NCBI RefSeq assembly: GCF_030817595.1
Contig: NZ_JAUSZN010000001.1
Coordinates: 1,124,001-1,188,000, forward strand
Reading direction: 5' to 3'
DNA length: 64,000 nt
DNA from: Neobacillus niacini
Lineage (GTDB): Bacteria; Bacillota; Bacilli; Bacillales; Cytobacillaceae
A program made the translations under genes and the position numbers. The notes below the pieces were generated by a model. The model ran no database searches. It saw nothing but the letters and a program-made list of their open reading frames with translations, and had not been told where the DNA came from. Positions 17,522 through 26,424 of this stretch are shown here, piece by piece (position 1 is the first letter of the stretch; each line of letters begins with the position of its first letter).

Positions 17522-18363
17522 AAAATAAAGGAAAAATACTATCTGCTTCTCCTCTACTTTGGTTAATTCTCTTTTTTCTTCTGCCTTTGTTAATCATCGT
17601 TGTTTATTCCTTTTTACAAAGAGGAGTATATGGAGAGCTTGTCTATCAATTTACCCTATCTAACTATGTGAGACTCGGAGAATCTGTTTATCTGCAAATT
17701 TTATTGAATACATTAAGCGTTTCAATCCTGACGACATTGCTAACTTTAATCATTGCCTATCCCTTAGCCTACTATATTTCCACGCTCTCACAGTCGAAAC
17801 AGCAGATTTGGCTTTTACTCGTCATGCTGCCCTTTTGGATCAACTTTTTGATTCGATCGTTTGCCTGGATCATCATTTTGCGTTCACAAGGAATTCTAAA
17901 TTCCTTATTCATCCATTTGGGGTGGATTGACCAACCGCTTTCCTTGCTTTACAACGACGGAGCCGTACTGCTCGGAATGGTTTATTCGCTGCTGCCATTT
18001 ATGGTGCTGCCTCTCTACATTGCTTTTGAAAAATTAGAACGCTCACACCTGGAGGCTGCTTCCGATTTAGGAGCGAATTCCTTCAAGGTATTCTTGCATA
18101 TAATTGTTCCTTTAACCTCAAAAGGCATCATCATCGGCTCTGTACTCGTATTTGTGTCTTCCATTGGCATGTTTGTGGTACCTGATGTTATGGGAGGAGC
18201 CAAATCCATGCTGCTTGGAAATTTGATTCAAAATCAATTCTTGTCTGCAAGAGATTGGCCGTTCGGCTCAGCTGCATCGATATTATTATTACTCTTTTCA
18301 CTTGTCCTGATGCTGCTTTATTACTATGCAGCAGCCAGAGGCAAAGGTGGTGCTAAACCATGA
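17518..18363 (+). CDS. potB: Spermidine/putrescine ABC transporter permease PotB (copy 2)
   Basis: This 281-residue permease keeps the six membrane segments, the TTG start overlapping potA, and the EAA loop EAASDLGANSFKVF. Differences from copy 1 are few and mostly in membrane segments (for example LFISYPLA against LIIAYPLA). It should form the channel with the adjacent PotC. Confidence 0.94.
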   Translation: MKNKGKILSASPLLWLILFFLLPLLIIVVYSFLQRGVYGELVYQFTLSNYVRLGESVYLQILLNTLSVSILTTLLTLIIAYPLAYYISTLSQSKQQIWLLLVMLPFWINFLIRSFAWIIILRSQGILNSLFIHLGWIDQPLSLLYNDGAVLLGMVYSLLPFMVLPLYIAFEKLERSHLEAASDLGANSFKVFLHIIVPLTSKGIIIGSVLVFVSSIGMFVVPDVMGGAKSMLLGNLIQNQFLSARDWPFGSAASILLLLFSLVLMLLYYYAAARGKGGAKP

Positions 18364-19148
18364 AAAAGCCGCATACACTCTTTCTGTCTGGTTTCTCATA
18401 TCTCATCTTGGTGTTTTTATACCTGCCGCTATTAGTTCTATTTATCTATTCTTTTAATTCTTCAAGAATTAACGCCGTCTGGTCAGGCTGGACATTGGAA
18501 TGGTATCTTTCACTCTTTCAAAATAGACAAATTATCGATGCCTTTTTCAACAGTTTAATCATTGCCTTAGGAACATCCATTTTTGCTGTCATGTTTGGAT
18601 GCTTGCTGGCACTTGCCTTTTACCGGTACTCGTACCGCTATCACAAAAGCTGGATGACGTTAATTCATCTTCCGATTGTTCTCCCTGATATTATCATGGG
18701 GCTTTCGCTCTTGCTCCTTTTTAACTATTTATCGATTCCAACTGGCAAACTGACAATCCTTATTGCTCACATCACGTTCAGTATTCCTTTTGTGTATGTC
18801 CTGGTTTCTTCGAGGCTGCAGGAAATGGACCGGGATTTGGAGGATGCTGCCCAGGATCTAGGAGCTACACCATGGCAATCATTTTTCCACATTAGCTTAC
18901 CTTTACTCTATCCAAGCATTTTTTCCAGTTTACTGCTCGTCTTTTCGCTTTCATTGGATGACTTTGTGATCAGTTTTTTCGTATCAGGACCTGGCTCTAC
19001 CACTTTACCTGTTTATATTTATGGCATGGTCAAAAGAGGAATCACTCCTGAGGTAAATGCATTGGCATCTTTACTGATGATCATTACTGTTATTCTCTCA
19101 CTTATCGCTTTAAAAATAGGAAAAGTCAGAGGGCAGAAAATTTTTTGA
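18360..19148 (+). CDS. potC: Spermidine/putrescine ABC transporter permease PotC (copy 2)
   Basis: This 262-residue permease is nearly identical to copy 1, including the DLEDAAQDLGAT loop and the C-terminal KIGKVRGQKIF. The ATGA overlap with potB is conserved. It should function with the other products of this operon, and subunit exchange with copy 1 is likely given the similarity. Confidence 0.94.
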   Translation: MKKPHTLFLSGFSYLILVFLYLPLLVLFIYSFNSSRINAVWSGWTLEWYLSLFQNRQIIDAFFNSLIIALGTSIFAVMFGCLLALAFYRYSYRYHKSWMTLIHLPIVLPDIIMGLSLLLLFNYLSIPTGKLTILIAHITFSIPFVYVLVSSRLQEMDRDLEDAAQDLGATPWQSFFHISLPLLYPSIFSSLLLVFSLSLDDFVISFFVSGPGSTTLPVYIYGMVKRGITPEVNALASLLMIITVILSLIALKIGKVRGQKIF

Positions 19149-19163
19149 AAAGGAGTGATCAGG

Positions 19164-20213
19164 GTGAAACGAGGAAAAAGGTTTTACTGGTATCTGTTTT
19201 TGCTTGGTGCTACGATCATCCTTCTATCCGGGTGCGGGAAGGAAGAAAAAGTCCTCAATATTTACAGCTGGGCTGATAACTTTGACCCAGAGGTGATTAA
19301 AGACTTTGAGGGAAAATTTGATGTCAAAGTGAACTATGATGTATATTCCAGTAACGAAGAAATGCTGGCAAAGCTGCAAACGGGCAGTAGTCAATACGAT
19401 TTAATTCAGCCCTCTGATTATATGGTGGACACCATGATTAAACTGAATCTACTGGAAGAACTAAATAAAGATAATATCCCAAACTTAAAAAACGTTGTCT
19501 CCAACTTTCAAACACCTCCGTTTGATCCCGGAAGTGCACACTCGATTGTTTACACCTGGGGCGTTACGGGAATTGCCTATAATAAAAAGTATGTGACGGA
19601 TGAGATTGATAGCTGGGATGATTTATGGAATAACGAATACAAAGACCGTCTCGTCCTGCTGAATGATTCCCGCGAGGTGTACGGAATGGCGCTCAAGAAA
19701 AACGGATTCTCTAACAGTACGACGAACCTTGATGAACTAAACACTGCACATAATGATTTGAAAGAGCTACTTTCAAACCTGCTCGCCTTTGATACAGATA
19801 CCATCAAACAGAAATTCATTGCCGAGGAAGCCTGGATAGGTACCGTTTGGTCCGGCGACGCTGCCTTTATCTACGAGGACAATCCAGATATCGAATTTGT
19901 CGTTCCGAAAGAAGGGGCAACGATTTGGGCCGATACCATGGCGATCCCAAAAGGAGCACAACACAAAGACCTGGCTGAGAAATTTATTAATTATCTGCTT
20001 GAACCTGAAGTGAGCGTCAAAAACTATGAGTCTATTGGCTACAGTAACCCGAATGAAAAAGCCTACCCTCTTCACAGTGAGGAATATCGTTCCAATAAAA
20101 TGATTTTCCTTGAGCAAGAGGATTTGGATCGGACGGAGTGGTTAATTGATGTTGGGGAAAGATTAAAGGATTATGATCGGCTTTGGACGGAATTGAAGAG
20201 TGGAATTGATTAG
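19164..20213 (+). CDS. potD: Polyamine-binding lipoprotein PotD (copy 2)
   Basis: This lipoprotein has the lipobox LLSGC and the mature start near VLNIYSWADN. GTG at 19164 is chosen over GTG 19155 because the latter lies in the ribosome binding site AAAAGGAGTG. It gives 349 residues. Substitutions relative to copy 1 are spread through the protein. No strong terminator follows, so transcription may continue into the PuuD-type amidotransferase gene 146 bases downstream. Confidence 0.93.
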   Translation: MKRGKRFYWYLFLLGATIILLSGCGKEEKVLNIYSWADNFDPEVIKDFEGKFDVKVNYDVYSSNEEMLAKLQTGSSQYDLIQPSDYMVDTMIKLNLLEELNKDNIPNLKNVVSNFQTPPFDPGSAHSIVYTWGVTGIAYNKKYVTDEIDSWDDLWNNEYKDRLVLLNDSREVYGMALKKNGFSNSTTNLDELNTAHNDLKELLSNLLAFDTDTIKQKFIAEEAWIGTVWSGDAAFIYEDNPDIEFVVPKEGATIWADTMAIPKGAQHKDLAEKFINYLLEPEVSVKNYESIGYSNPNEKAYPLHSEEYRSNKMIFLEQEDLDRTEWLIDVGERLKDYDRLWTELKSGID

Positions 20214-20359
20214 GGCTTATATGAGGTATATGAATCCATAAAAGCTCAAGTCTATAAAAAGAAAAAGGAAGTTGATAAACTTAAACTACAAAAAGTACTA
20301 AGCACCTTCCGTTTATATTTTATTAGATTATGATTATATTGCTGGAAGGAATGAGATAG

Positions 20360-21061
20360 ATGAAACCAATCATTGGTGTTACCGCTCCTATTATTCAAGG
20401 GAAAATTACACTCAATCAAGATAATATCAATTCCATTCTTATGTCCGGAGGAATTCCCTATATACTCCCATATACCAAGGACCAATCAACCATTGAATCG
20501 GTAATTGGGCATATTGATGGGCTATTATTAAGTGGCGGAGTGGATATTGATCCTACCCTTTTTGGTGAAGAACCAATTCCTGGTCTTGGGGAGATTATGC
20601 CTGAAAGAGATGAATTGGAAACACTACTTATTCAAAATGCCCTAAAGGTAAACCTGCCAATCTTAGCCATTTGCCGTGGGATACAAATGCTCAATGTTGC
20701 AGCCGGTGGGAATATGTTCCAAGATATTTACAGTCAAAAGAGTGATCTTTTACAGCACTCCCAAAGAGCACCTCAAACACATTTGTCCCATTTTGTCACA
20801 ACCAAAGAAGAGTCACTACTTCGAACCATTACGGGACTGGATAAATTTAAAGTGAACAGTTTCCACCATCAAGCGGTTAAAGACCCTGCTCCTGGCTTTA
20901 TAATTAGTGATATATCTAGTGATAGTGTGGTGGAGGCGATTGAAAGTATTGAGCACAAATTTGTACTTGGCGTTCAATGGCACCCTGAATTTCTTACCCC
21001 TTTTGATCAAGTTTCAAACAGGATATTTACATCTTTTATTAAAGCCTCAAAAGTCTTATAA
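20360..21061 (+). CDS. Gamma-glutamyl-GABA hydrolase-like class I glutamine amidotransferase (PuuD type)
   Basis: This 233-residue protein belongs to the peptidase C26 group. The nucleophile cysteine is in LAICRGIQMLN near residue 100, the catalytic histidine and glutamate are in VQWHPEF near residue 216, and LLLSGGVDIDP marks the oxyanion region. PuuD releases GABA from gamma-glutamyl-GABA in putrescine breakdown, and the position behind a polyamine importer fits that job. No other Puu enzymes are in the window, so the exact substrate is an inference. GGAAGGAATGAG precedes the ATG. Confidence 0.8.
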   Translation: MKPIIGVTAPIIQGKITLNQDNINSILMSGGIPYILPYTKDQSTIESVIGHIDGLLLSGGVDIDPTLFGEEPIPGLGEIMPERDELETLLIQNALKVNLPILAICRGIQMLNVAAGGNMFQDIYSQKSDLLQHSQRAPQTHLSHFVTTKEESLLRTITGLDKFKVNSFHHQAVKDPAPGFIISDISSDSVVEAIESIEHKFVLGVQWHPEFLTPFDQVSNRIFTSFIKASKVL

Positions 21062-21083
21062 AATTTATAAGAAAAAAAGAAAT

Positions 21084-21395
21084 TTGCTATATACACTAAA
21101 AGTAATAATCGTTGAGGCAAAACTAAAAGAGCATGCAGCTACATTAGAAAATAACCAAACAGAACAATTATCCCGTGGGAGAGGCACTAGCCTTGAAGAA
21201 GATTACAATCTATCAGCAAAGCAGATTGAGTATGCGCTATCGTTGATTGAAAAAGTAAAAGATGAATATGAACTGGCAATCGAACCATCCCTTTTAACGA
21301 TTAAAGACCTTAATAGATTGATTGCTTACAATCGGTATAAGAATAAAGGGACACTTGTTAATCTAATGAAAAAGGGTGTTCTAGCTAGAAAATAG
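21084..21395 (+). CDS. Small unidentified protein
   Basis: The frame is open from inside the preceding gene, and the protein-like part begins near a TTG at 21084 (MLYTLKVIIVEAKLKEH). It gives about 103 residues, charged and helical, ending TLVNLMKKGVLARK. No domain is recognised and the ribosome binding site is weak, so the start is uncertain. It may be the C-terminal part of a truncated gene. A perfect 15-base hairpin terminator starts right after the stop. Confidence 0.4.
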   Translation: MLYTLKVIIVEAKLKEHAATLENNQTEQLSRGRGTSLEEDYNLSAKQIEYALSLIEKVKDEYELAIEPSLLTIKDLNRLIAYNRYKNKGTLVNLMKKGVLARK

Positions 21396-21430
21396 AAAAA
21401 TTCCTTGGTTGCGATAACCAAGGAATTTTT
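21396..21430. terminator. Convergent terminator
   Basis: A perfect 15-base stem (AAAAATTCCTTGGTT and complement) with loop GCGAT ends in TTTTTC on the plus strand and carries an A/T-rich base that would also work leftward. It separates the small gene from the uppS-like gene on the other strand. Confidence 0.88.
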
Positions 21431-21479
21431 CTATTCTAGTCTTCTGACCGTGCAGGGCATTTTCCCTTAGTGTAAAGAC

Positions 21480-22238
21480 TTATAGCCCCCCATACCGTCT
21501 CTTTCGTTGTCCGTACTCCTCAAGAGCCTGGATAAATTCCTTCTCGGAGAAATCTGGCCAAAGGACATCGGTAAACCAGAACTCGGTGTAGGCCAATTGC
21601 CAGGGCAAGTAATTACTCAATCGTTTCTCGCCGCCAGTTCGAATGAGCAAGTCAGGGTCTGGCAAACCATCTGTATACAGGTATTTTGAAAACGTCTGTT
21701 CATCCACTTCATCCATCGATAATTTCGCATCGTTTATATCTGCGAATAGTTCTTTCATGGCACCCAGAATCTCTTGCCTACCTCCATAGTTGAGCGCAAA
21801 ATTCAGCTGAAGACCGTTATTGTCCCGAGTACGGTCTACTGCATACTGGACGGCATTTCGTGTATGGGCCGGAAGATGCTCTATATCGCCAATGGTCTCA
21901 ATGCGTACATCATTCGCCATAAGATCAGGCAAATATATATGTAGAAACTCCTTTGGAAGTTTCAAGATGGTGTCGACCTCGGGCTTTGGACGTTTCCAGT
22001 TTTCCGTGGAAAATGTATAAAGAGTCAGAGCCTTTACCTTGTATTTAACTGCTGACTTGACGATCTTTACGACGGTAGATATGCCTTCTTTATGGCCAGC
22101 CATTCTGGGCATGCCTCGCTTTTGCGCCCAGCGTCCATTTCCGTCCATAATCATAGCAATATGAGCCGGTATATTTTCTCCTGAAATATTGATGGTTTCT
22201 TCCGGAAGTTTAGTACTAGTAAAAAAGGGTATTCTCAT
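21480..22238 (-). CDS. Isoprenyl transferase (undecaprenyl diphosphate synthase family)
   Basis: This cis-prenyltransferase of 252 residues has IAMIMDGNGRWAQKRG with the Mg-binding aspartate, TLYTFSTENWKRP, and the C-terminal PDPDLLIRTGGEKRLSNYL and ELWF-type FTDVLWPDF. It condenses isopentenyl diphosphate units into the lipid carrier for wall synthesis. The housekeeping uppS in Bacilli lies beside cdsA and frr, but this gene follows an XRE regulator and a DUF2975 protein, so it is probably an additional copy. ATG 22238 is preferred, with GGAGGAGGA upstream. Confidence 0.9.
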   Translation of the reverse strand: MRIPFFTSTKLPEETINISGENIPAHIAMIMDGNGRWAQKRGMPRMAGHKEGISTVVKIVKSAVKYKVKALTLYTFSTENWKRPKPEVDTILKLPKEFLHIYLPDLMANDVRIETIGDIEHLPAHTRNAVQYAVDRTRDNNGLQLNFALNYGGRQEILGAMKELFADINDAKLSMDEVDEQTFSKYLYTDGLPDPDLLIRTGGEKRLSNYLPWQLAYTEFWFTDVLWPDFSEKEFIQALEEYGQRKRRYGGL

Positions 22239-22285
22239 TATCATTCCTCCTCCGAAACTTGTTTTTCTCTCTTTCCATTCAAAAA

Positions 22286-22498
22286 TCACAAATCGTCACT
22301 TCTGTATTCTAAAATATCCCCTGGTTGACAATCCAAAGCCTTACATATAGCTTCTAATGTTGAAAATCTAATCGCCTTCGCCTTTCCATTTTTCAAGATG
22401 GAAAGATTGGCCATTGTAATGCCAACCTTCTCTGATAGTTCCGTAACACTCATTTTCCTTTTTGCCAGCATTACATCAATATTTATTATTATCGGCAT
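22286..22498 (-). CDS. XRE-family regulator (YozG-like)
   Basis: This 70-residue protein is a compact helix-turn-helix of the type found next to DUF2975 proteins. The helix region is VTELSEKVGITMANLSILKNG and the C-terminus CKALDCQPGDILEY is characteristic. ATG 22498 has GAGGTG 6 bases upstream, and a GTG 9 bases earlier lies within that site. It begins 10 bases after the membrane gene and ends 47 bases before the uppS-like start, suggesting one operon that it may control. Confidence 0.85.
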   Translation of the reverse strand: MPIIINIDVMLAKRKMSVTELSEKVGITMANLSILKNGKAKAIRFSTLEAICKALDCQPGDILEYRSDDL

Positions 22499-22508
22499 TC
22501 TTTTCACC

Positions 22509-22991
22509 TCAGACCGTTAAATCATTTTCAGATTTTATATGAATGGCTTCTTGTAAGAGTCTTTGGAGAACGGCAGCAAAGACGGAGATCACCATAGATG
22601 CAAAAATAATTACCATTCCGATTACAATTACACCTGGGGCATCGTCTACCTCCCCTACTATATAGAAGAGCGGCATACCTGCCACAAACAGAATACTGAT
22701 GGTAGCAGCACAATTTTTGATTTTCTTCAAAGCCTTTACCGAAATTTCCGAGAAAGCTTTGTTCTTGTCAATATAGCTTAAAAGTGTAAAAGATTGATAC
22801 AGCGCAAAGTAAAAAGGGATCGCCGAAACGTACATAATCGTTAAAATGCCATAAAGGACATAAGCCATCTCTTCACTACCTTCACCTGCACCCTTAATGA
22901 TTAAAGGTAAAACATATATACACAAAGCAAGAATGGGAATTCCTATAAGAATAAGAGCTATCTTTAAAAAGATGGTTGATCCTCGTTTCAT
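22509..22991 (-). CDS. DUF2975-family membrane protein
   Basis: This 160-residue protein has four membrane segments and the DUF2975 pattern YIDKNKAFSEISVKALKKIKNCA between segments two and three. The family is almost always paired with a YozG-like regulator, as here. Its biochemical role is unknown. ATG 22991 is chosen because GAGGTG lies 6 bases before it. It heads the leftward operon DUF2975-XRE-uppS. Confidence 0.8.
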   Translation of the reverse strand: MKRGSTIFLKIALILIGIPILALCIYVLPLIIKGAGEGSEEMAYVLYGILTIMYVSAIPFYFALYQSFTLLSYIDKNKAFSEISVKALKKIKNCAATISILFVAGMPLFYIVGEVDDAPGVIVIGMVIIFASMVISVFAAVLQRLLQEAIHIKSENDLTV

Positions 22992-23225
22992 CAAAAGCAC
23001 CTCATTTATTTAGTGTCAATTTGAAATTTACCACATTATTTATTGTTAATCAATAAAATTTTATTTATATTTACGCTATATTTATTGTTAAACAGGCGAA
23101 TTTATAAGTTGGGCATGATTAATAGAATTTGTTAGGAACGATTATCATAACCCTACATTTGACGAGCAACATTAAAGTTCCTTATACTTTATAGCAGTGT
23201 TGCTACTATTTCAGGGAGGTAAAAC

Positions 23226-23837
23226 ATGGGCGACAATTCTCCGAAAGATGTGGCGTTAAATGTGAAACGGTGGCAAAAAGAAAGCATTGCGGCGGGTCCC
23301 CGTCATACCATTGGGTTGAGATCTGACGGTACGGTGACGGCTGTGGGTGATAATAAATATGGCCAATGTGATGTTAGCGGATGGCGAAATATGGTGGCGG
23401 TCGCAGCTGGCAATGTTCATATGGCAACGAATACGGGAAATGCTCATACCGTCGGACTTAGATCGGACGGCACCGTGGCGGCCGTAGGTTGGAATAAGCA
23501 AAACCCATGCAATGTAAGCGACTGGCGCGATATTGTCGCGATTGCTGCAGGGTGGCGTCGTACCGTTGGGGTTAAATCGGATGGCACCGTAGTGGCTGTG
23601 GGTCGAAATCATGAAGGACAATGCAATGTAGGCGAATGGCGTGATATAGCGGCGATTGCGGCGGGTGACTGGCATACTGTCGGGCTTAGATCGGAAGGGA
23701 CCGTGTTGGCTACAGGTAATAATCGGTATGGTCAATGCAATGTAAGCGGATGGCATGACATGATGGCGATTGCGGCGGGTTACCTTCATACCGTCGGACT
23801 TCAATCAGATGGCACCGTGGTAGCTACCGGTTCGTGA
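23226..23837 (+). CDS. RCC1-repeat protein, 3'-truncated paralogue
   Basis: This 203-residue protein has the same repeat unit as the gene at 8679-9581, including the extra loop NVHMATNTGNAHT in the first blade, but stops in the fifth repeat (HTVGLQSDGTVVATGS). A closed seven-bladed propeller is not possible with four and a half repeats. The last 37 bases overlap the 3' end of the opposite-strand membrane gene at 23801-24073, which marks a recombination junction. GGGAGG precedes the ATG. It may fold as a fragment or be non-functional. Confidence 0.75.
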   Translation: MGDNSPKDVALNVKRWQKESIAAGPRHTIGLRSDGTVTAVGDNKYGQCDVSGWRNMVAVAAGNVHMATNTGNAHTVGLRSDGTVAAVGWNKQNPCNVSDWRDIVAIAAGWRRTVGVKSDGTVVAVGRNHEGQCNVGEWRDIAAIAAGDWHTVGLRSEGTVLATGNNRYGQCNVSGWHDMMAIAAGYLHTVGLQSDGTVVATGS

Positions 23838-24073
23838 TTTGTAGTATCCCAATTAGGAACAAGTTTTTTTCCTATTTTATTGAAAAGGAGAAATAATAAA
23901 ACAAAAATAATTAATAAAATAACAAAAGATATTAGTTCCCCTATCTGTCCGTACCCATTTTTTAATATAATAGGCTGAAAAATAAAATTTTGAATCAACC
24001 ATACTATCCCTGCAGATAGACCACCAACCAAAAAAAACTCAAGTCTATATCTTCCTGTTCTAACCTTTTTCAT
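23801..24073 (-). CDS. Small two-span membrane protein with altered C-terminus
   Basis: This 90-residue protein has two membrane segments (FFLVGGLSAGIVWLIQNF and ISFVILLIIFVLLFLLFNKI). Its last residues VATTVPSD are read antisense from the RCC1 repeat of the opposite gene, so its original 3' end was probably replaced when the two genes were joined. The natural C-terminus likely ended near WDTTNHEP. No family was recognised. The ribosome binding site AAAAGGGGAT lies before ATG. Confidence 0.5.
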   Translation of the reverse strand: MKKVRTGRYRLEFFLVGGLSAGIVWLIQNFIFQPIILKNGYGQIGELISFVILLIIFVLLFLLFNKIGKKLVPNWDTTNHEPVATTVPSD

Positions 24074-24300
24074 TTTTTATCCCCTTTTCTATGTATTACA
24101 ATCCCAATTAGTATTTTATACCATATTATACAATATTGTTAAATATTTTTTGATATGGTGTTATAAAGAGTATTTTGAATGTATACAAAAAAATATAGTT
24201 TAGTTGTTTAGAAATGCTAATTTAAATATGTATAATCATGCTTGAATAAAAGATGTACAAAATTGATCGCTCAATTCATACTAATCGTGGGGTGATTAGT

Positions 24301-25010
24301 ATGTACATAACACTAAATGTTGAAACTAATTTTGAGATTACTAGTCTTTCAGACTTACCAAAATTCTAACAACTAATGGAGCATTTAAAAGTGAAAATCA
24401 ATAAGAGTAAATTAGCAGAGGAACTAGGTGTTGATCGTAGATCGATTGACAAATATTTAAATGGTTTTATGCCAAAACGTAAGAGAGAGAAACCTTCCAA
24501 AATTGATGAGTATTATGAGACAATCCACAGCACTTCTCTCCGAGGACTCTATGCAAGTGTTCTAGTACCGGAGGGTACTATGGCAATATTTAAAAGATAA
24601 CCATGGCCTAGATTGTTCGGATTCTTCCTTTCGTGCCTATATTGCACGTACACCAGAATTTAAAGCTTACTTTGAGGAGGAAAAACGGATTAGGGGACCG
24701 TTCGTTATGAAACACCCCCAGCCACACAAGCCCAACTAGACTGGAAAGAAAGTATTATTTTTGAAACAAAAGACGGGGAACAAGTAGAGGTGAATGTGGC
24801 GGTACTCCTTCTCTCCTATTCGCGATTCCGTGCATTTCATTTGAGTGTTTCAAAATCGCAGCGCGTCCTCCTATCATTCTTAACAGAGGCATTTGAAGCA
24901 TTTGGCGGAGTCCTATGGAAATCGTAACTGATAATATGAAAACCGTAATGGATGAAGCACGAACAAAGTATTCTGCCGGTGTCAGAAAACGCAAAAGGAA
25001 CAACAGAGTA
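24301..25010 (+). pseudogene. IS21-family transposase (IstA) relic
   Basis: Pieces of an IstA transposase appear in order but in different frames. They are MYITLNVETNFEITSLSDLP, then SKLAEELGVDRRSIDKYLNG (the helix-turn-helix), then FRAYIARTPEFKAYFEE, then QLDWKESIIFETKDGE (part of the DDE catalytic domain), then TDNMKTVMDEARTKYS. Several frameshifts and stops occur, and the 3' half and IstB are absent. No terminal repeats were identified. The element is dead. Confidence 0.85.
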
Positions 25011-25162
25011 AATACTAGAATGGTGTAAAAAATTCCTAAAAAGGCCGCCTAAATCAGTAGGAGGTTATTAACTTTTTATGCAAAATCCTTCCCAAATTCA
25101 TTAGTTACACAATATTAATTCCATTTAACAAACTCTAAATAATAGAAATTGTGAAAAACAAT

Positions 25163-25205
25163 AAAGTGCCAAGGACTTCCAAAATACCTGAATCCATGGC
25201 ACTTT
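25163..25205 (-). terminator. Terminator at the end of the carbohydrate cluster
   Basis: AAAGTGCCATGG and CCTTGGCACTTT pair with one mismatch around a loop of about 19 bases, and on the minus strand a T-rich tail (ATTGTTTTTC) follows. It lies 12 bases after the stop at 25217 and should end the leftward cluster. Confidence 0.75.
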
Positions 25206-25216
25206 CTTACATTTTT

Positions 25217-26314
25217 CTAATTAACCGATAGCCTTTCAGCAGTCTCAATTTTAATTGCTTTTTCTTGTGCTTCAATACATAACGAGGCAGCCTTAAAAGC
25301 ATGTTCTTGTGTCATGGCATTTTCTGTTCCATTCAAGCAATCTAAGATAAATTCGCCAAAGAATGGACAGCCAACCTTTCCTGAAAGCTGATATTGTTTT
25401 TCACCTTGATGATTAACCAAATATAAATGGTCTCCTTGATTTTCCCTGGCAATATCAATGTACTTTCTTATCTCAATGTATCCATCTGTTCCTAGAATAA
25501 ATACACGACCGTCCCCCCATGTACCAAGTCCATCTGGTGTGAACCAATCCACACGGAAGAAAAACGTCGCTCCATTGTCGGCAACAAGTGTGGCATCCCC
25601 GTAATCCTCAAATTTTGGATATTTTTTGAAGTTGTAATTCGCTACTTTACTGTGCAAAACTTTTGCATCTTTTGCACCCGTATAATGTAGAAATTGTTCA
25701 ACCTGATGACTTCCGATGTCACACAAAATACCACCATAATACTTTGGATCAAAGAACCAATCTGGTCTGCTATCAGGATTTGCACGGTGCGGACCCATTC
25801 CAGTAACTTGAATCACTGTGCCAATGGCTCCTTCTTCAATTAATTGTCCAGCAAAGACCGCACTCTCTACATGCAGACGTTCGCTATAATAAATTCCCCA
25901 TTTCAACCCAGTTTCTGCTGTTTTCTTCTTTGCTTTTTCTATTTGATTCAAGTTTGTAAACCCTGGCTTATCAACGAAAAAATGTTTACCTGCTTCAAGG
26001 ACTCTTAATCCTAGATCACAACGGTCTACAGGAATATTTGCTGCAGCAATTAGCTTGATGGAAGGATTTTTTAAGATCTCCTCTTCTGATGCAGCAGGGA
26101 TTACATTCGGATAAGTACTGCAAAATTTTTCAAGCTTAATTGGATCATGATCATACACTGCAACAAGTTCGCCGCCAGCTTCTATTAATCCGTTACACAT
26201 TCCATAGATATGACCATGATCTAATCCAATGGCTGCAAAAGGGAATTCTCCTTTCTCTACAACATGTTTTACCGGTCCTTTTGGTGCGTAGTTCATTCCA
26301 TCTTGTTTATCCAT
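25217..26314 (-). CDS. Gfo/Idh/MocA-family oxidoreductase (1)
   Basis: This 365-residue protein has a Rossmann-type N-terminal domain (FAAIGLDHGHIYGM, AVYDHDP) and the conserved FVDKPG at about residue 120, the equivalent of the EKP motif. The C-terminal sheet domain has CDIGSHQVEQFLHYTG with the catalytic-type histidine. The usual GxGxxG is degenerate (GLDHGH), as in some branches of the family. It should oxidise or reduce a sugar hydroxyl with NAD(P). ATG 26314 has GGAG at 8 bases. It is last in the leftward cluster. Confidence 0.85.
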   Translation of the reverse strand: MDKQDGMNYAPKGPVKHVVEKGEFPFAAIGLDHGHIYGMCNGLIEAGGELVAVYDHDPIKLEKFCSTYPNVIPAASEEEILKNPSIKLIAAANIPVDRCDLGLRVLEAGKHFFVDKPGFTNLNQIEKAKKKTAETGLKWGIYYSERLHVESAVFAGQLIEEGAIGTVIQVTGMGPHRANPDSRPDWFFDPKYYGGILCDIGSHQVEQFLHYTGAKDAKVLHSKVANYNFKKYPKFEDYGDATLVADNGATFFFRVDWFTPDGLGTWGDGRVFILGTDGYIEIRKYIDIARENQGDHLYLVNHQGEKQYQLSGKVGCPFFGEFILDCLNGTENAMTQEHAFKAASLCIEAQEKAIKIETAERLSVN

Positions 26315-26424
26315 CCTAAAAACTCCATTCATTAAATGACTTGATTGTTCTTTAGCTTTTTTACAAATCTATAAGTCAGGATCACATCGCAATTCCTGTA
26401 CACAACTATTTTAGTAATCTATTT

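Noticed and set aside
20214-20325. Open frame directly after the potD copy 2 stop
   Set aside because: It reads in phase after the stop but has no start or homologue and is Lys-rich from AT-rich sequence; chance readthrough is the simplest explanation.
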